Shown piece after piece: positions 12,988 through 25,990 of a stretch of 64,000 nucleotides of DNA. Origin of the DNA: Ptiloglossa arizonensis (taxonomy: Eukaryota > Arthropoda > Insecta > Hymenoptera > Colletidae); assembly GCF_051014685.1 (NCBI RefSeq), contig NC_135059.1, positions 8,494,001 through 8,558,000 of the forward strand, in the 5' to 3' direction. The stretch's first letter is position 1, and each line of letters begins with the position of its first letter. Made by a program: the position numbers and the translations under genes. Under the pieces are notes generated by a model. That model did not search any database, was not told where the DNA came from, and saw only the letters and a program-made list of their open reading frames with translations.

Positions 12988-14373
12988 TTAATTCATAGTA
13001 GTACCGAAACTTATTGATTCTCCTACACTATCATGTGGTAACATATTCAGCTGATCTAAGAGGTTTTCTCTCTCTCGCAGACATGCCCATGCCTTTTCTT
13101 GTTCTTTCTTTGTCAATGGTACTTTTCTTTGTTTAGAAAGTATAAGTTTTTTGTAGTGTTCTATCACTTCATTGTCTGCTGCACTTATCTTTCTCTTTAA
13201 TGCTTGTCGCTTACTTTCTTCCTGAGCTAAATTCAGTAATCTCTTTAACTGTGTAACATTATGATTAGAAAGTGTAGTGAGTTCTTGTTGGCATCTTTTA
13301 ATTTCTGTTAAAATTTCATCGTCTTCTTGACTCTTCTTTTGCGCGTCTGGTTCTAAAATTCCTTGCTCGACAAGTTCCTTATGCATTCTTAATTCTAAAT
13401 TAATAGAGTTCTGAATAGTTAGATCCCTTAATACGGGAGGATCACTATCCCTAAAGAGTTTATTGTCCGTGTTATTATTTGCAACATACACATTCTCCTC
13501 TAGTAAAGCAGAGACTAATCTTTGTGTAAGAGGTCCTGCTATACTATGCGCTTTCTTATCATTTTTTGCTACTAATAAAGACATGTCAGACCGACTTTTC
13601 TTTTTTTCTCTATTTGGATTAGCTGCATCCTCTTCTTGCAATAAATCATTATGAGCCCACATTAAGCTGTAATGACGACCCAATGGAGGAACTTTTTTGA
13701 ACTCACTAATATCACTATGTGTGGTGATTAATTCTTCTAATAGCTTAATGTCATCAGGCATAATATCTGTACAATATGGATCAACAGATGCCCAAAATTT
13801 ATTAGGTGTATCATTTTTTGGTAAAAGTAACTTTGGTGATTCAGATTTGGAACCTTCAATTCTTGAAATTTCATGTACATTTGGAATGACCTGAGAGTTT
13901 GAACCAACTATAGCTTTTTGTTTAAAAAGTTTTGCTGGTAAAGGTGATTGAGTCTTAGCATTAAGTTCTTTCGGTTTAAATTTCTCTTCTCTAACTTTTT
14001 TATCAAGAAGTGAAAGACCTTTCCCACTTTTCGACCTTCTGTCTCTACGCTCTTCTGCTGATGATAAGTTTGATATCTCCTCTTGAATCATTCGATGTCG
14101 CACGACAACCGATGAGAGAAGCATTTCTAATTCTAACTGTAATGTATCAAGGTCTTCCATGCCTACACCTTCTTCTGTACTCCTTTGTAAAATACTACTG
14201 TATCTTGGAAGAAGACGGTTATTATCAGCAATCTTTAAAATAGGTAGAGACATTGTTGTTTCTGTGTTTTCTGAGCTTGTGTCTGAATTGAGGGTTGAAG
14301 ACTGTACAGTCTTTCCACTCTCTCTGACTTTGACAATAGCTTTTTTGGAACTTTGTTTGCCTTTACCTGACAT
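12988..14373 (-). CDS. TADA3: transcriptional adapter 3 (ADA3), SAGA/ATAC subunit
   Basis: Core subunit of the ADA histone acetyltransferase modules in SAGA and ATAC, acting in the nucleus with ADA2 and GCN5. A single uninterrupted exon of 461 aa starts MSGKGKQSSKK. Family features are FWASVDPYC, the stretch LLEELI...EFKKVPPLGRHYSLMWA, GPLTQRLVSALLEEN, a C-terminal coiled region with EIKRCQQELTTLSNHN, and a TKKEQEKAWACLRERENLLDQL end like that of vertebrate TADA3. The length is close to the vertebrate protein (about 430 aa). The absence of introns may reflect secondary loss or an ancient retrocopy; I could not tell which. Confidence 0.95.
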   Translation of the reverse strand: MSGKGKQSSKKAIVKVRESGKTVQSSTLNSDTSSENTETTMSLPILKIADNNRLLPRYSSILQRSTEEGVGMEDLDTLQLELEMLLSSVVVRHRMIQEEISNLSSAEERRDRRSKSGKGLSLLDKKVREEKFKPKELNAKTQSPLPAKLFKQKAIVGSNSQVIPNVHEISRIEGSKSESPKLLLPKNDTPNKFWASVDPYCTDIMPDDIKLLEELITTHSDISEFKKVPPLGRHYSLMWAHNDLLQEEDAANPNREKKKSRSDMSLLVAKNDKKAHSIAGPLTQRLVSALLEENVYVANNNTDNKLFRDSDPPVLRDLTIQNSINLELRMHKELVEQGILEPDAQKKSQEDDEILTEIKRCQQELTTLSNHNVTQLKRLLNLAQEESKRQALKRKISAADNEVIEHYKKLILSKQRKVPLTKKEQEKAWACLRERENLLDQLNMLPHDSVGESISFGTTMN

Positions 14374-16212
14374 GATGGTAAGTATAATGCTACAGGTAGG
14401 TGACTCATAAGAAACTGACTACCGCTACACTAAGAAATTTTCATTTCTAAATGATTTCATCCCAATGTAACATATTTTTTCTTTACTATCTGTAACCATA
14501 ATCTTTACCTCTTTAATAATCAATCCTCCCACTTCATACAGGTAAGAGTTTCTGTATTTTATTTAAAGAATTCAATTACCATTGGGATTTAACTTTCTGT
14601 TTTCCATTTGTTAACAATGTTACTTTAGAACGACATAACATGTTAGGTTATGAAACATTCACAAACTGTATGGATAATAAGTGTCTTGATCAGCTAAGAG
14701 AATAGTATGTACCATACAATAGTAGAATGCCACTAAGTAATAATCGGTAAGACAAAAGGTAAATCCGTTTTCAAAGATTTAATAATAAAATATTGTTTAT
14801 TTAACTCAACACACATGAGAAAACGCAATTGTAGTATCGGTGGCGCCATCAAACGGCAAATGACTTGAAACGTTCTACACGCGCTAAACATGATTCGAGA
14901 ATCATATGCCATCTAACGGCAAAGTATCTTAAATAATCATGTTACAAAAGTGATTATGGATTTGCTTAAGTCGGAAGAATCATTATTTACTATCCCATAA
15001 ACGAGGTATACTCTTATAGATAAGATCTTGCCTGTGATTCTATCTTCCATGCGTCTTTATTGAGAAACAAAGAAATCAATAAAGTTACGTGTGTGCTACT
15101 TCTGAATCAGCTGTTATATAAATAGGCTATTTTTCACGCTTGCGCGGTTCAGGGCAATGAAAACAATACTAAATAGTAAATATTTATATAGATTATATAC
15201 CATTTCATAATTAAATTTGCTTAGTAGATTGATTGTATTTCATTGTAGTTTGTATTGTTTTATTACAAAGAATAAAGTTGTTAAACTTAAAAGGTATATA
15301 TACTACTTTACATTCTTTATTGATTTTCCAAAATTTGTTAGGTAATTTTCAGACGGAATAAAACAGGGACTCAGTCAATACTACTTTTTACTTAGAATAC
15401 TTTGTTGATATCTTTTCGATGTCTATTTGAGGAAAATCCTGGCTCATCTAACAACATTGTTTGCTATGAAGTTGTAGGAAATCTGGTATACCTTATGAGG
15501 TATAATTAACGTTAGTAATATTTTGTTAAGAAATCAATTAATAAGAAATATTGTAGCAAACATAAATTTTAATTAATCTAAAATTTTAATTAACATTAAA
15601 ATTGTTACAATTATATAATAATATCTTCGGAATTTATCACAACAGAGGTTTACGAATTTCTTTAACTAAATAGAGGTTCCGAGTTGAGTCGTTAGAGGTT
15701 TCTAAGATGACAATTCTAAGAGGTCGTTTAAAATTTTGTAGGCAAATTTGTTTGTAAGAGGGGATTTACGCTTTTAAAACTTTTAGATTCTCATTCATAT
15801 ATAAAAATAATTAAATTTGATTTTAGAAAAAAGTCCACATGTAATACTTCTGTCAGATTTACTTGTTGTTAGTAGAACCTAAATAAAATACCAATTTGTT
15901 ACCTATAGTTTTCTTCCTTTCTGTGTTTATATTTTGGTAAAACGCAAATGGAAGATCACATACATATTTTACACGTTCTACAAGCAAATTATCGAATTTT
16001 GTATTATATTATAACGTTTGAAAATCGCATTTACTATGAGAATCGATTACATTTTATTTATTATATGAAATGAAGTTTTTATTGCATGTAATTACAAATA
16101 AATATTCATATTTTGCTACCATTGTAATTTATGTACAAAATTGTCTTTAGTTATACGTCAGTTTACAAATTATGTAAAAGTGTAGAGTAATGTTTAGAAA
16201 GGAAAATCGAGT
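14374..16212. other. intergenic between TADA3 and PEX12 (divergent promoters)
   Basis: Both neighbours start from this 1.8 kb gap, so it should carry two promoters. A CTCF-like motif and a second, shorter copy of its half lie near 14838-14920. No coding gene is seen. Confidence 0.45.
14838..14850 (+). promoter_or_regulatory. CTCF-like motif
   Basis: CGGTGGCGCCATC matches the insect CTCF core (AGGTGGCGCC). The pattern GCCATC(A/T)AACGGCAAA occurs here and again at 14908-14923. It lies between two divergent genes, a common place for insect insulators. Motif match only. Confidence 0.35.
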
Positions 16213-17828
16213 ATGGCTGAAAAAGGAGCGCATTTAACTGGGACCACATTTATAAAACCTTCTATCTTTGAAATCATAGCACAAGAATCTTTGGCATCAA
16301 CCGTTGAACCGGCTTTTAAAAAAATTTTATCGGTAGGTTAGGTTCGATATAATTTAAAATTTGTATATGTAGTCGATTGTTCTGCAAAAATATTGGGAGA
16401 TTTTTACTATCATCCGGTTCCAAGAGAAATTTAAAACTTTAATAATACATTCGAATCAAAGATATTTTAATATAATTTTACTGTTACAAGAAGTATTTAT
16501 AAATGAATGTTTAATTTAATATAAACTATACAGGTGTGTTAAAAAAGAAAAGATTTTAAAAGCAATATTATTAGAAAAATATTATAATAACTGTAGTTTA
16601 TCATTATTAATTATACAATGTTTTAGTTTATTGTATCATTCAATCCTGAAAGATATAGACACCTTCTTAGATGGACTAATGAAGGTTATTTGATTTTCAA
16701 TATAATTCTTCAACACTATTATTTAAAAAAGTATTGTAAGTAATTGTTTTCAACAGACACAACTCAGATTACATGTAAAACATTTAATTATTGAATAGAC
16801 ATGGATAAAAATATATTTTTTCCAGCTGCTTCCTTTTCTGAAGTATTCTATGGTTTAAAACGTATAGGGATAACAAATTTCAAAGTTAGACACAATTTAT
16901 CAAAAAAGCAAGAAAAACTGTCATTAGTGTTGATGGTTTTATTTCCTTATTTGAAAAATAAGCTTTCAGAGCTAAGTCAAAGTTATAAACTTGAAGAAAT
17001 AGATGGTTATGTACCACAAACGGTAGATATTGACACATAAAATATTATCTGAAATGAATTCTTTTTAATGTAGCTTGAAATTAATTTTTTTTCACAGAAA
17101 TGGCAAAAATTATATCGCAATTGTGTTACTAAAGGATATATAATAAGCTTCATGATATATGAATTTATGGTATTATATAATTATATACTTTATGTTGCTG
17201 GAAAGTCAGTGTATCAATCACCACAATTGAGATTGTTATCTATTACTTTAACATATGCTGAAGCACAATCAGTAATCAGTATTTCTGATCTATTAAAAAA
17301 AATAAAAAACAATTCCTTTGGCATTAGTGATGGCGTGTATATACTCCAACAAACATTGACTACGTCTTTTGAATTTGGAGCATTTTTCCTCCAGTTCTTA
17401 TCTTGGTGGACTCAAGAACATCTGTATACAAATTTAATAACGTTACCTATTCCACCACCTCCAAATGTGAGAAAATGATCAATGCTTTATTGTAATTGAA
17501 AATATATTAAATACTTCCTTTATTAATTATATACTATTTTATTATTAGATTCCAGAAATAGCTAAGCAATATAAAGGCATATGTCCAATTTGTTGGAAAG
17601 CACTTAGAGTACATACAGTGCTTTCTGTATCAGGGTATGTATATATTATATATAATAAATATTATGATAAGAAATAAAAAGTTTTATTATATTTGATTGA
17701 GTATTACATTTTACAGTTATGCATTTTGTTATCAGTGTATTCTTCCTGTGATACGTAAAAGTAAAAAGTGTCCAGTAACAAAGTATCCTGCTAAGGAGGA
17801 TGATTTAATACGTTTGTATTTAGACTAA
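16213..17828 (+). CDS. Pex12: peroxin-12, peroxisomal RING E3 component
   Basis: Peroxisomal membrane protein; with PEX2 and PEX10 it forms the ubiquitin ligase that recycles PEX5. Six exons (16213-16332, 16627-16735, 16826-17022, 17098-17466, 17549-17634, 17717-17828) give 330 aa. Exon 3 is placed at 16826, not 16801, because this restores the family motif SASFSEVFYGLKRI. The C-terminus has the reduced RING typical of PEX12: CPICWKALR, then GYAFCYQCI and KKCPVTK. Hydrophobic segments precede it. AATAAA lies at 17866-17871, about 40 bases after the stop. Confidence 0.95.
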
Positions 17829-20800
17829 ACAATGCGTATATTTTGTTACATGAGCTGTAAATGTAAATAAAAGGGTTCATCTTTAAAGCACTCCTTCATT
17901 ATAGTATAATGAAGCACAAGATGTTTAGGGGCAAAAAAAAACTCTATTGTTGATATCATAAAAATATTGGTATATTTTTTGTATATTATGGTGTAATTTT
18001 CAATATTAATCTCAATTCCAAGGAAAAAAACATGGCATGGATTACCAAGTACTCTAATTGAATAAGCAGTTGTGAATAACATTTACAGGTACATTACTCT
18101 ATATTACAGAAAATACTGATTACGGCCGAAGCACTTTTCGATTAGCATCCAATAATACACTCGCGTACGCAAATCACAGACAACGGCGCCAGAAGTCCAG
18201 TTATCGATTTCGATTGAACACTCGCACCAGATTTTTGGTCAAAAACCTTATACAACATAATATATTCAATACTGAATACTATACGTTCAACATTCTCTAG
18301 AATCTAGGAAAAAGAATGATTCATAAAATAAAAGAGCAACATCTAAAAACTAATGATTTATATTTCTATATTATTAAACAATCAGTGTTCGAGAACTGGA
18401 TATGTAAACTTACTAATAATATATAAGACTTTTTGATACCTATGAATGTTAAATTTCTTCAAAATAGAGCCTTCCAAACATAGAAATCTTCCTTCAGACA
18501 ACTTATTAAAATTAATGATTATTATCAGTAAAATTGTTACATACTATTTTTACTTTGATAACAAATTAATTTTACATATTATAAACGATATAAACACGAT
18601 ATAAAATATCGAAATATTTGATTTTGTTGAAAGAATTTCTTGCTCCAAAAATTTAAGGATGCATATAAAAAGAATTTCTATTGGGTTTGGAGTACTTCTA
18701 ATTATGCTACTAGAAATTATGGCATACATTGTAAGAAAATCTTTTAATATATTCGATTTTTCTTCTAAGCAGTAAATAATATTAATATTGTATTATAAGT
18801 AAGAGTTACGCCTGCTATGAAGTACTTTTTATCAATATATCTATCTTGTTATAAATTAAAGAAGGAAAAGGACAATGAAATTTCAGGGTAACGGGATTAT
18901 AAAATGTACATAATAGTCGATATTGCATAAAAATTAGAATCCTTTTTTCAAAAAAGTACTGTATGTATTTTTCATGTAAAATATTCTCCACGGTTATCTG
19001 TGTATCATATTTATAGTTATCTATAATTTCTCAATAAATTTTAATTATAAAACTGCCTAGGAACGTTTATCCTATTTCTACAAAACGTTTACTTATTTAC
19101 TTATTTATTCCCGCATTTAATATCTAATTTTTTCACACCATAATTAACGAGAATAAGACTCAACATATTGATAAACTATGTAGTTTTGTTATGTAAACAT
19201 ACTTGGAAAGCTCTATGATAAAAAATCTCGAACACTGAGTTCTCTATCAAGTCGATAGGAACATTTTCACAAAAGCCACAATTAGTGCACAAAGATTCTA
19301 TCGCTCTAGTCTAATCAAACTAACTATATTGTAGCATGTTAGTTACGTTTTATGGCATAAAAATCGATAACAACGTTTTGCTTTACATTTATACACAAAT
19401 TTCTTAAAAAACAATGTAGTCGTACATACTCGTACATTGGTCGAATTTTTATATACAAATTTAACATCTTCAAATTTTGTGGAAATGATTCATGTAATTT
19501 TTCATACAAGCAATTATACAGTAAGTTCTGTTTTCTTAATATAGAAATTATACAACAGTCGATTCAAAGTCTGACCGATGCATGAGTATGTACAATATTT
19601 ATCAATATCAGACTTTTAAAAATACAGTCAACGTTTCCTTAAAATTTTTTGTTCACAGTCCATACAGTATTCAAATATTTTTCGCAATTATGATAAATTG
19701 ATAATTCTTTTCATAATTTGGAAATTTTAGATATCACATTTTCACTTTAAAATAGCTGCGTTTTAGGCTAGTAAGACAAATATATAATTAGAGTTACAAC
19801 TTGATTTCTGTAGCAATTGAGCAAGACAATTTTAATTTATCAAATCGAACTATTTTTATTTATTGCCTCTTATATCATTTCCAGTAGAGATTCTGGTTGG
19901 CAACCAGTTTATTTTCACAAGTTGTTTGACTAGACTGCAGCTTTAACATATTTCTTTCGTAGGTTCATTTTGTAATCATGCGACGCGAAGGATGCATGGT
20001 CCAACAGTAGGCACATTCAATAATTTCATATTTGAGAGTATTGACATTTGTGACATCAACAGTATCTAAGCATGCATCATAATATTACTAGTCTTGTATA
20101 ATTGACGAATTCGTGTTATTCAATTATATCAAAACTTATAAAAGCATTAAGAAATACATGCGATCTCCAATACTAAAGTTCAATTGATGACATTTACATT
20201 TAGGAAAAATAAAATTCTCTAATACGCATGTGTACTTTAAACTACCATAACTTTTTAAATTGGCAGATTAAAATCGTTATGTCGCAAAGCATCGCTTTAC
20301 TCTACTGACTTAAACTTTATCTACACACGTCGCACAAGTTTTTAACAAAACTTCATGAGAATAGCAATATTGATGCTTTTAATAATTGCTTATTTCTATA
20401 TAACCATTAACATCTAGCGATTCTAGTTGTAATTTTGATTTCTGCATACATTCTTTGCGCAAAAGTCTAATACTTGTCTCACTGAGTCATTTGAGATTCA
20501 TAGTTACCTCAGCAAACTGGAGCAGACACATGAGATAGATAAAAGCAGGTATAAATTGAAGAAAAAAGGAAAATTTTACTGCAATTATCATCATGATATC
20601 ATTGAATGATAAAGTTCGTGTATGGTTTAATAATTATGCTGACATTTGAAGTGTTAGTATGCAAATTTAACTGTTACTATGCATACAATAAAGCAAAATG
20701 TACATCATTACGTGTGGATGAAGCGAACGTTTCAGTATTCTACAATATATGTATACGCACGTGTCTACATGATTCATAAATTTCATACTTTTCATACCCA

Positions 20801-20872
20801 ATCGCATGTTACTTCGATTCTCGTTGCGTCCACTTAATGTATCAATGTTTCAACTCCTTAAGAGCGCATGAA
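17829..20872. other. convergent 3' region of PEX12 and Merlin
   Basis: About 3 kb of AT-rich sequence between convergent genes. It probably includes a long Merlin 3' UTR. Open frames are short and featureless, and I see no gene. Confidence 0.45.
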
Positions 20873-23800
20873 CTATAACTCCTCAAAGAATGCAACTCTA
20901 GCCTTAGTAGATCCAGACTTCACTTTTTTCAATGTACTATACTTGTTCTCACCAAGTCGCACTTGTTCTTCGTGCAACTGATCCAGTTCGCACTGTTTTT
21001 CGCCAACTTTCATCACTTCAATTTCGGTACGTAATTCTCTTAATTGTTCTTGTAAGTGTTTACTTTTTTCCCAGTAGTCTACTCTTTCTTTCTCGATTTC
21101 TAGCGATAGTTGATCAACATCTCCATCGGCGATTAAATCATACGAGGTTAAATCAGTTGGTAAAGGTTCTGTATCTAGTTGTAACGTCTGAAGATCTGCT
21201 TGCAAATCCGATGGAAGTACTTGCGTCGATGGAAACAAATTTGGTACAGGCTATAAGAAATAAAAACATTATCGGTATTTAATAAAACCGTTATCATATA
21301 AAATATGCTTAATCGAGCCTGGAGTCTGAATATTTACAGTTATAGTAGCAGTATAAGCATTTCTGCTAAGGAACTCTAGCAACTTTTCTTTAGCTTCTTT
21401 CTCTGCAATACGTGCACGTAACAATTCATCTTTTAATTTTTCAGCTTCTGCTGCTCTTCTCTCTGACTCTTGCACCAATCTTTCAGTTAATAATTCGGCT
21501 TCCCTAGTTTTACGTTCAAGATGAACTTTTTCCTCCTCTGTTTTCATATTATTCAATCGTATACGTGTGATTTCCTGTTCTGCTTCTGAAGCTTTTTGAC
21601 TTAATAACATTGCTTCTTCCTCAGCTACACGACTTTTTTCAGCCAAAAGGTCTGCAGTTTCTTCTGACCTCCTCTGAAATATATTTAATATTCTCTATGT
21701 ATATAATAACAAATTGTTTATATTTCATATTTCTATAAGCAAATACTAGTAACAAACAAATTTTTTGTTACAATCGAACTTGATATTGATTGTCTTACAA
21801 GCGCTTCATTCGCTAAACGAATTTCTTCTTGATATTGTAAAAGTCGTTGTTCCATAGCTGCTTTTTCCCTTTCTGCTGCCTCTCTGAGCTGTTTTTCCCG
21901 TGCCAGTTTATTTCTTTCGATTTGTCTCCTAATAAAATGGAGTCATTATATAGAGGAAATTATAAAATATTATGTAATGAATTAATTAATATAATAATAC
22001 TTGTATAAATAGTTACTTATCTATTAAGCATTTGTAAAAGAATACATTTTTTTTTTAAGAAATTCTTTTTCCTTTCTTAATATTTGGAAACAAGTTATTT
22101 CATAATTTACATAAATTATAAATGAGTGTACTAACCTGGTTAAACATTTATTTAATTATTCTTAGATTTCAGGTCCTACAAAATTTGAAACAAAAGAAAC
22201 AAAAGGAAAACATAGTTGTCAGGATTGAAATAGTGTTTACAAAGGAGTATAAAGAATGGAAGAACTATTTATTAGGATAAATGATATGGTTTTATAATTC
22301 AATAGCATGCATGTATTTACAGGTAATGCTTTACACAATGAGGTTAATTTGTCTGTATGTTATTATTTACAAATTAGACATAAATAGTTTTCATTCTTGT
22401 AAACATTTGTTACTAAAGCATTTGGTATAACATATCACTCTCAAATTAATCAGAAAGCTAATAGAAATTGTTAAAACTTTATTTTAATTTACAAAAATAT
22501 CTAATATTAGAATAAAGTCTTATATAAAAAAAAAAACTCTGAAAATTTATATCAATACAATAACAAATTAGACACCATTATGGAATATATACATATTTAA
22601 AGACTTACCTTGATTTTTCTTCTTTGGCCTGTGCTTTCATCTGCTGTACCTCCATCGAGTCAGGCTTGCGTCTTCTCATAAACAGATCGTGGTTGCCGAT
22701 ACACAGGTCCAGGATCTTAACAAATAATATGTGAGCAGCTTTGTCATTGCTATGTTCGTCCAACCCTAAAGCTATCAAACCCTTCACCCAGCTGCCAACA
22801 TCTGACTGTTTTTTTACCAGTTTATTCATGCGAACTTTCTGCGAGAAGAACACGAAGTTCGGCGACGTCTTCTCCACAGGTTTTATTACAAATTTCTTGT
22901 CATCAAAACTAATATGCCGTATCTCTGACCATGTGAATGTAGTTTTTGGAGCCAATTTGTTTTCCTTTTCATAGATATTCAATCCAAGGGCTGTAACTCC
23001 AAGCCAAAGGTCAGTCTCTTTCTTGTTCTAAAATTTCATATAATAACAGAAAATACCGAATAAAGGAAGTATCTATTCAAACATATTTACATAATTGGTG
23101 GAAATTTGAAATACTTACACTAATAGGAAAATAATTAACACCATACATATCAAGATCTTGAGCAATCTTAAGATACTCCATCTCTGCTTCATCTCTGGAC
23201 ATCCCACGATGATCTGCATACCAAATTTTTATCCTATCCTCCCACATTTCAGAGGTCATTTGGTATTGATCTATAACTCTCTGCGGCAATAGAGCTTCGC
23301 TGGCAAGCATACCTGGACGACATGAAACTTCATCATAGTCTCCATACTAATAAACATACAAATCAAAACTTAGAACTTGAAGATTAAAAAAAAAAAGAAT
23401 ATTATATAATTATATTTATGGAAACAGATAAAGCAATAGTTACCTTTGCTTGAACTGCATAAGAAGCTAACAATACGGATGCTTCAGGTGGACAATAAAT
23501 ATCCATAGAAAGGATGGCTTGTTTTACTTGAAGAAAGAATAAATGTTGCGTTACTTCTTGAACCAATTCTTCAGCAACATCTTCTGGATAAAATTTTGCC
23601 AAAAACATGAAAGGTGTTGTTGGTTGTTGAGAAATACATTGATCTTGTACTAAAAAACAATCAATTTATAAACATGCTTTTAGGAAACAAATTTGACAAA
23701 TAAATTCAGTAACATACCCTTTTTGTCCAACTTTAACCAGGATATGAATCCTTTGGCATCTTCATATTGAAGCCCAAAATACCATGTTTCCCTTAATCCT

Positions 23801-24027
23801 ATTGTACGGCAGACTAAATCGAATAAATCCCGTCCCGTTGATCTCCACTGTTAATATGATGTATTTAAAATAGATCTTTAAATAATATCTAGAAGTCATG
23901 TAAGCCGAGAAATGTAAACGGAACTAACCTCTAAACTGAATTCCAGTTCAGCATCCAAGGTACAGACTTTAACGGGGAAAGATTTTCCAGACTTTTTCCT
24001 TCGAAACGGTGGCATTTTACTCCTCAT
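20873..24027 (-). CDS. Mer: Merlin (NF2), FERM-domain tumour suppressor
   Basis: Cortical FERM protein upstream of the Hippo pathway. Nine exons: 23929-24027, 23718-23847, 23444-23649, 23119-23346, 22818-23027, 22609-22715, 21799-21928, 21338-21673, 20873-21250. They give 607 aa (human 595). The FERM domain spans about residues 18-310 with [26 protein letters not shown] and [13 protein letters not shown]. It is followed by [22 protein letters not shown], broken here only in print by the exon end, then a long charged coiled coil ([16 protein letters not shown]). The tail ends [10 protein letters not shown], as in Merlin rather than moesin. The start may be ATG 24025-24027 or the in-frame ATG at 24013-24015. 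Segment 22716-22817 is treated as an intron because removing it restores [15 protein letters not shown]. Confidence 0.95.
22716..22817 (-). other. Mer: stop-free 102-base intron of Merlin
   Basis: Begins GTAAAA and ends TTAAG, is exactly 34 codons long and holds no in-frame stop. If retained, it would insert 34 residues ([13 protein letters not shown]...HILFVK) into the F3 lobe of the FERM domain without shifting the frame. Human Merlin has no such insert. Confidence 0.7.
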
Positions 24028-24712
24028 TATGTTCACTCAACATCACGAAAGACAAGGTAATCAATATCGCAAAAAATAGAAGAAAAAAATTAAAGCTCCT
24101 AAGGCTATCGTCAGATTTCGTCAGGTATAAATGTTTATATTTCGCTCGCAAAACACAACGAATCGGATGATAGATAACCTTACCTACGCATTCGCAGCAT
24201 ATTGACCAAATACATTGAAACGCGTAATTAAAATTCTGTTGGCTCGATCTTCATAAGAGACCATAACAATTTCGGCTGGAACTTTCCTCATTGAATCATC
24301 ACATTGTGTTGTTCTTTTTCGAAACTTTATTTCTAAAGCAAAAACGAAAAAGGGGTAAAAAACAGAACCGTCTCTTGGCAGAAACAGTCTTTAGTGTTTC
24401 GAAACGTTTGCTCTACCAATTTCAGCCTATTCGAGTAACTTCGCTTTCGACAGTGACTACACTGTCAATATAGACATTCCACTCTTTGTTTTTCATCAAT
24501 TTGAAATCTGCACCATCGATCGATCGATAACGTGTTTCATATTATGCTAAAGTTTGTCACTTTCTCTTAAATTAAAATGAAATTGAAATATAAGTAGTCT
24601 GATCATGAACTCAAGCAATATATAATGTATAATTAATTATTGTAAAATTAGTTTAACACAGACAAGGTTAGAATAGACCTATACAGCAATTAATCGAAGA
24701 ATGTGTTACGCT
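24028..24712. other. Merlin 5' flank
   Basis: Upstream of the Merlin start. It probably holds the promoter and 5' UTR. No other gene is seen. Confidence 0.4.
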
Positions 24713-25165
24713 CAGGGAGCTCCGAAACAGTGTTTCTCAACCTTTTTTAACTCGTGACCTACTTCAAAGTCTTATTTATCTCTATACCCTCAACACCTCA
24801 TGATTTGCTGTTAGTTCGTAAACATAATAGTATACTAATTGCTTATTAATAATATCAATATCAAATTACATTAAACAAAATAACGTAAAATAAAAATAAA
24901 TAGTAATATTTTAATTATTTATGTAATCTAAACTAAAATATATTAACACTCATCAGGCCAGCCAGTTTCGTATTTAAACCGTTGAAAAAAGGTGTTTAAA
25001 GTCACGAACAGATTTGTGAAGTATTCTACGAGATGAATGGATCGCTCAAAAATTTTTGTAGCTTCTCATGTTTACATCTTTCATTCTTGACCTTTAAAAA
25101 ACACAGCGCGACTCTTTGGGGGCTAAATAACTCCTATTGAGAAACACTGCTTTAGAGCTCCCTAA
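24713..25165. mobile_element. non-autonomous hAT-like element (MITE)
   Basis: The two ends form an imperfect inverted repeat of about 27 bases: left AGGGAGCTCCGAAACAGTGT, continuing TTCTCAA, and the complement of the right end AGGGAGCTCTAAAGCAGTGT, continuing TTCTCAA. The inner CAGTGTTTCTCAA is typical of hAT termini in insects. It has no transposase and is about 450 bases long. I found no clean target-site duplication, so the class is tentative. Confidence 0.6.
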
Positions 25166-25599
25166 TCATTTCAGTGTCACATCCAACATTATCGATTCCA
25201 ATTGGAATAAGATTAAAACGCTACTAGCGGTAAAATCTAAAACTAAGTAGGATGAGAATTACTTATTCAGAAATAATTTAAATCTGGATTATTCTAAAAT
25301 TGGTAGATGTGCCAGATTAGTATCTAACCGCCGACGAGATGTAAAAGTTCTATTTATCCTATCAGATTCGGAAACTAACGATAACAATAACTATAATAGT
25401 TTGATGTGAGAATAATTAAAATTTGGAATATTACAAAGATATAAGAATAGCTGAAACTTGGAATATTTTAGTAAGGTAATACAGTAGTTACATAAAACTA
25501 TTAATTTTTAAAAATTTTTTAAACTTTTAAATTAAAAGTTATATACTACCCTCATAGATTATAACAATTTTCCAAGTTCGATCACTAAATGAAAAAGAA

Positions 25600-25990
25600 C
25601 GTTGTCAGTTTACATCGCAACACTAATTCGAAATAACGCGATATATCAAAACATAAAACCACTTTAAGTTAAATGCGATCAGTACTCATCGACCGCTATA
25701 CTAAAAACAATCGCGGTAAGTGTTTCTGATTCGCAACGCTACTCTCACAGCAAATGTAATTGACACATACTTATCAAACGTAACGCCATTTTAAAAGCAA
25801 ATACGATCTACATTTGTATTTTGCAAAACTAAATGCAGTCGCAGACAGTAATTATTATTCGCAACAATATTCTCAATGTAAACGTAATTTTTCTTGAAAC
25901 CAAATGCGATTAATATTTAGAATTGGCAGCACTTGAATTTAAATCGCGATCAATACTCATTTGCAATACTAATTCAAACCACGAATTATA
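25600..25990. repeat. degenerate tandem repeat, period about 100-130 bases
   Basis: The motif (T/C)GCAA(C/T)(A/G)(C/A)TA..C recurs at about 25616, 25732, 25860 and 25962. It alternates with AAATGCGATCAGTACTCAT-like blocks near 25670, 25797, 25905 and 25940. Units are strongly diverged. Confidence 0.45.

Noticed and set aside
16801..16825. Use of the acceptor just before ATG 16801 for PEX12 exon 3
   Set aside because: It inserts non-family residues. The acceptor ending at 16825 restores the conserved SASFSEVFYGLKRI.
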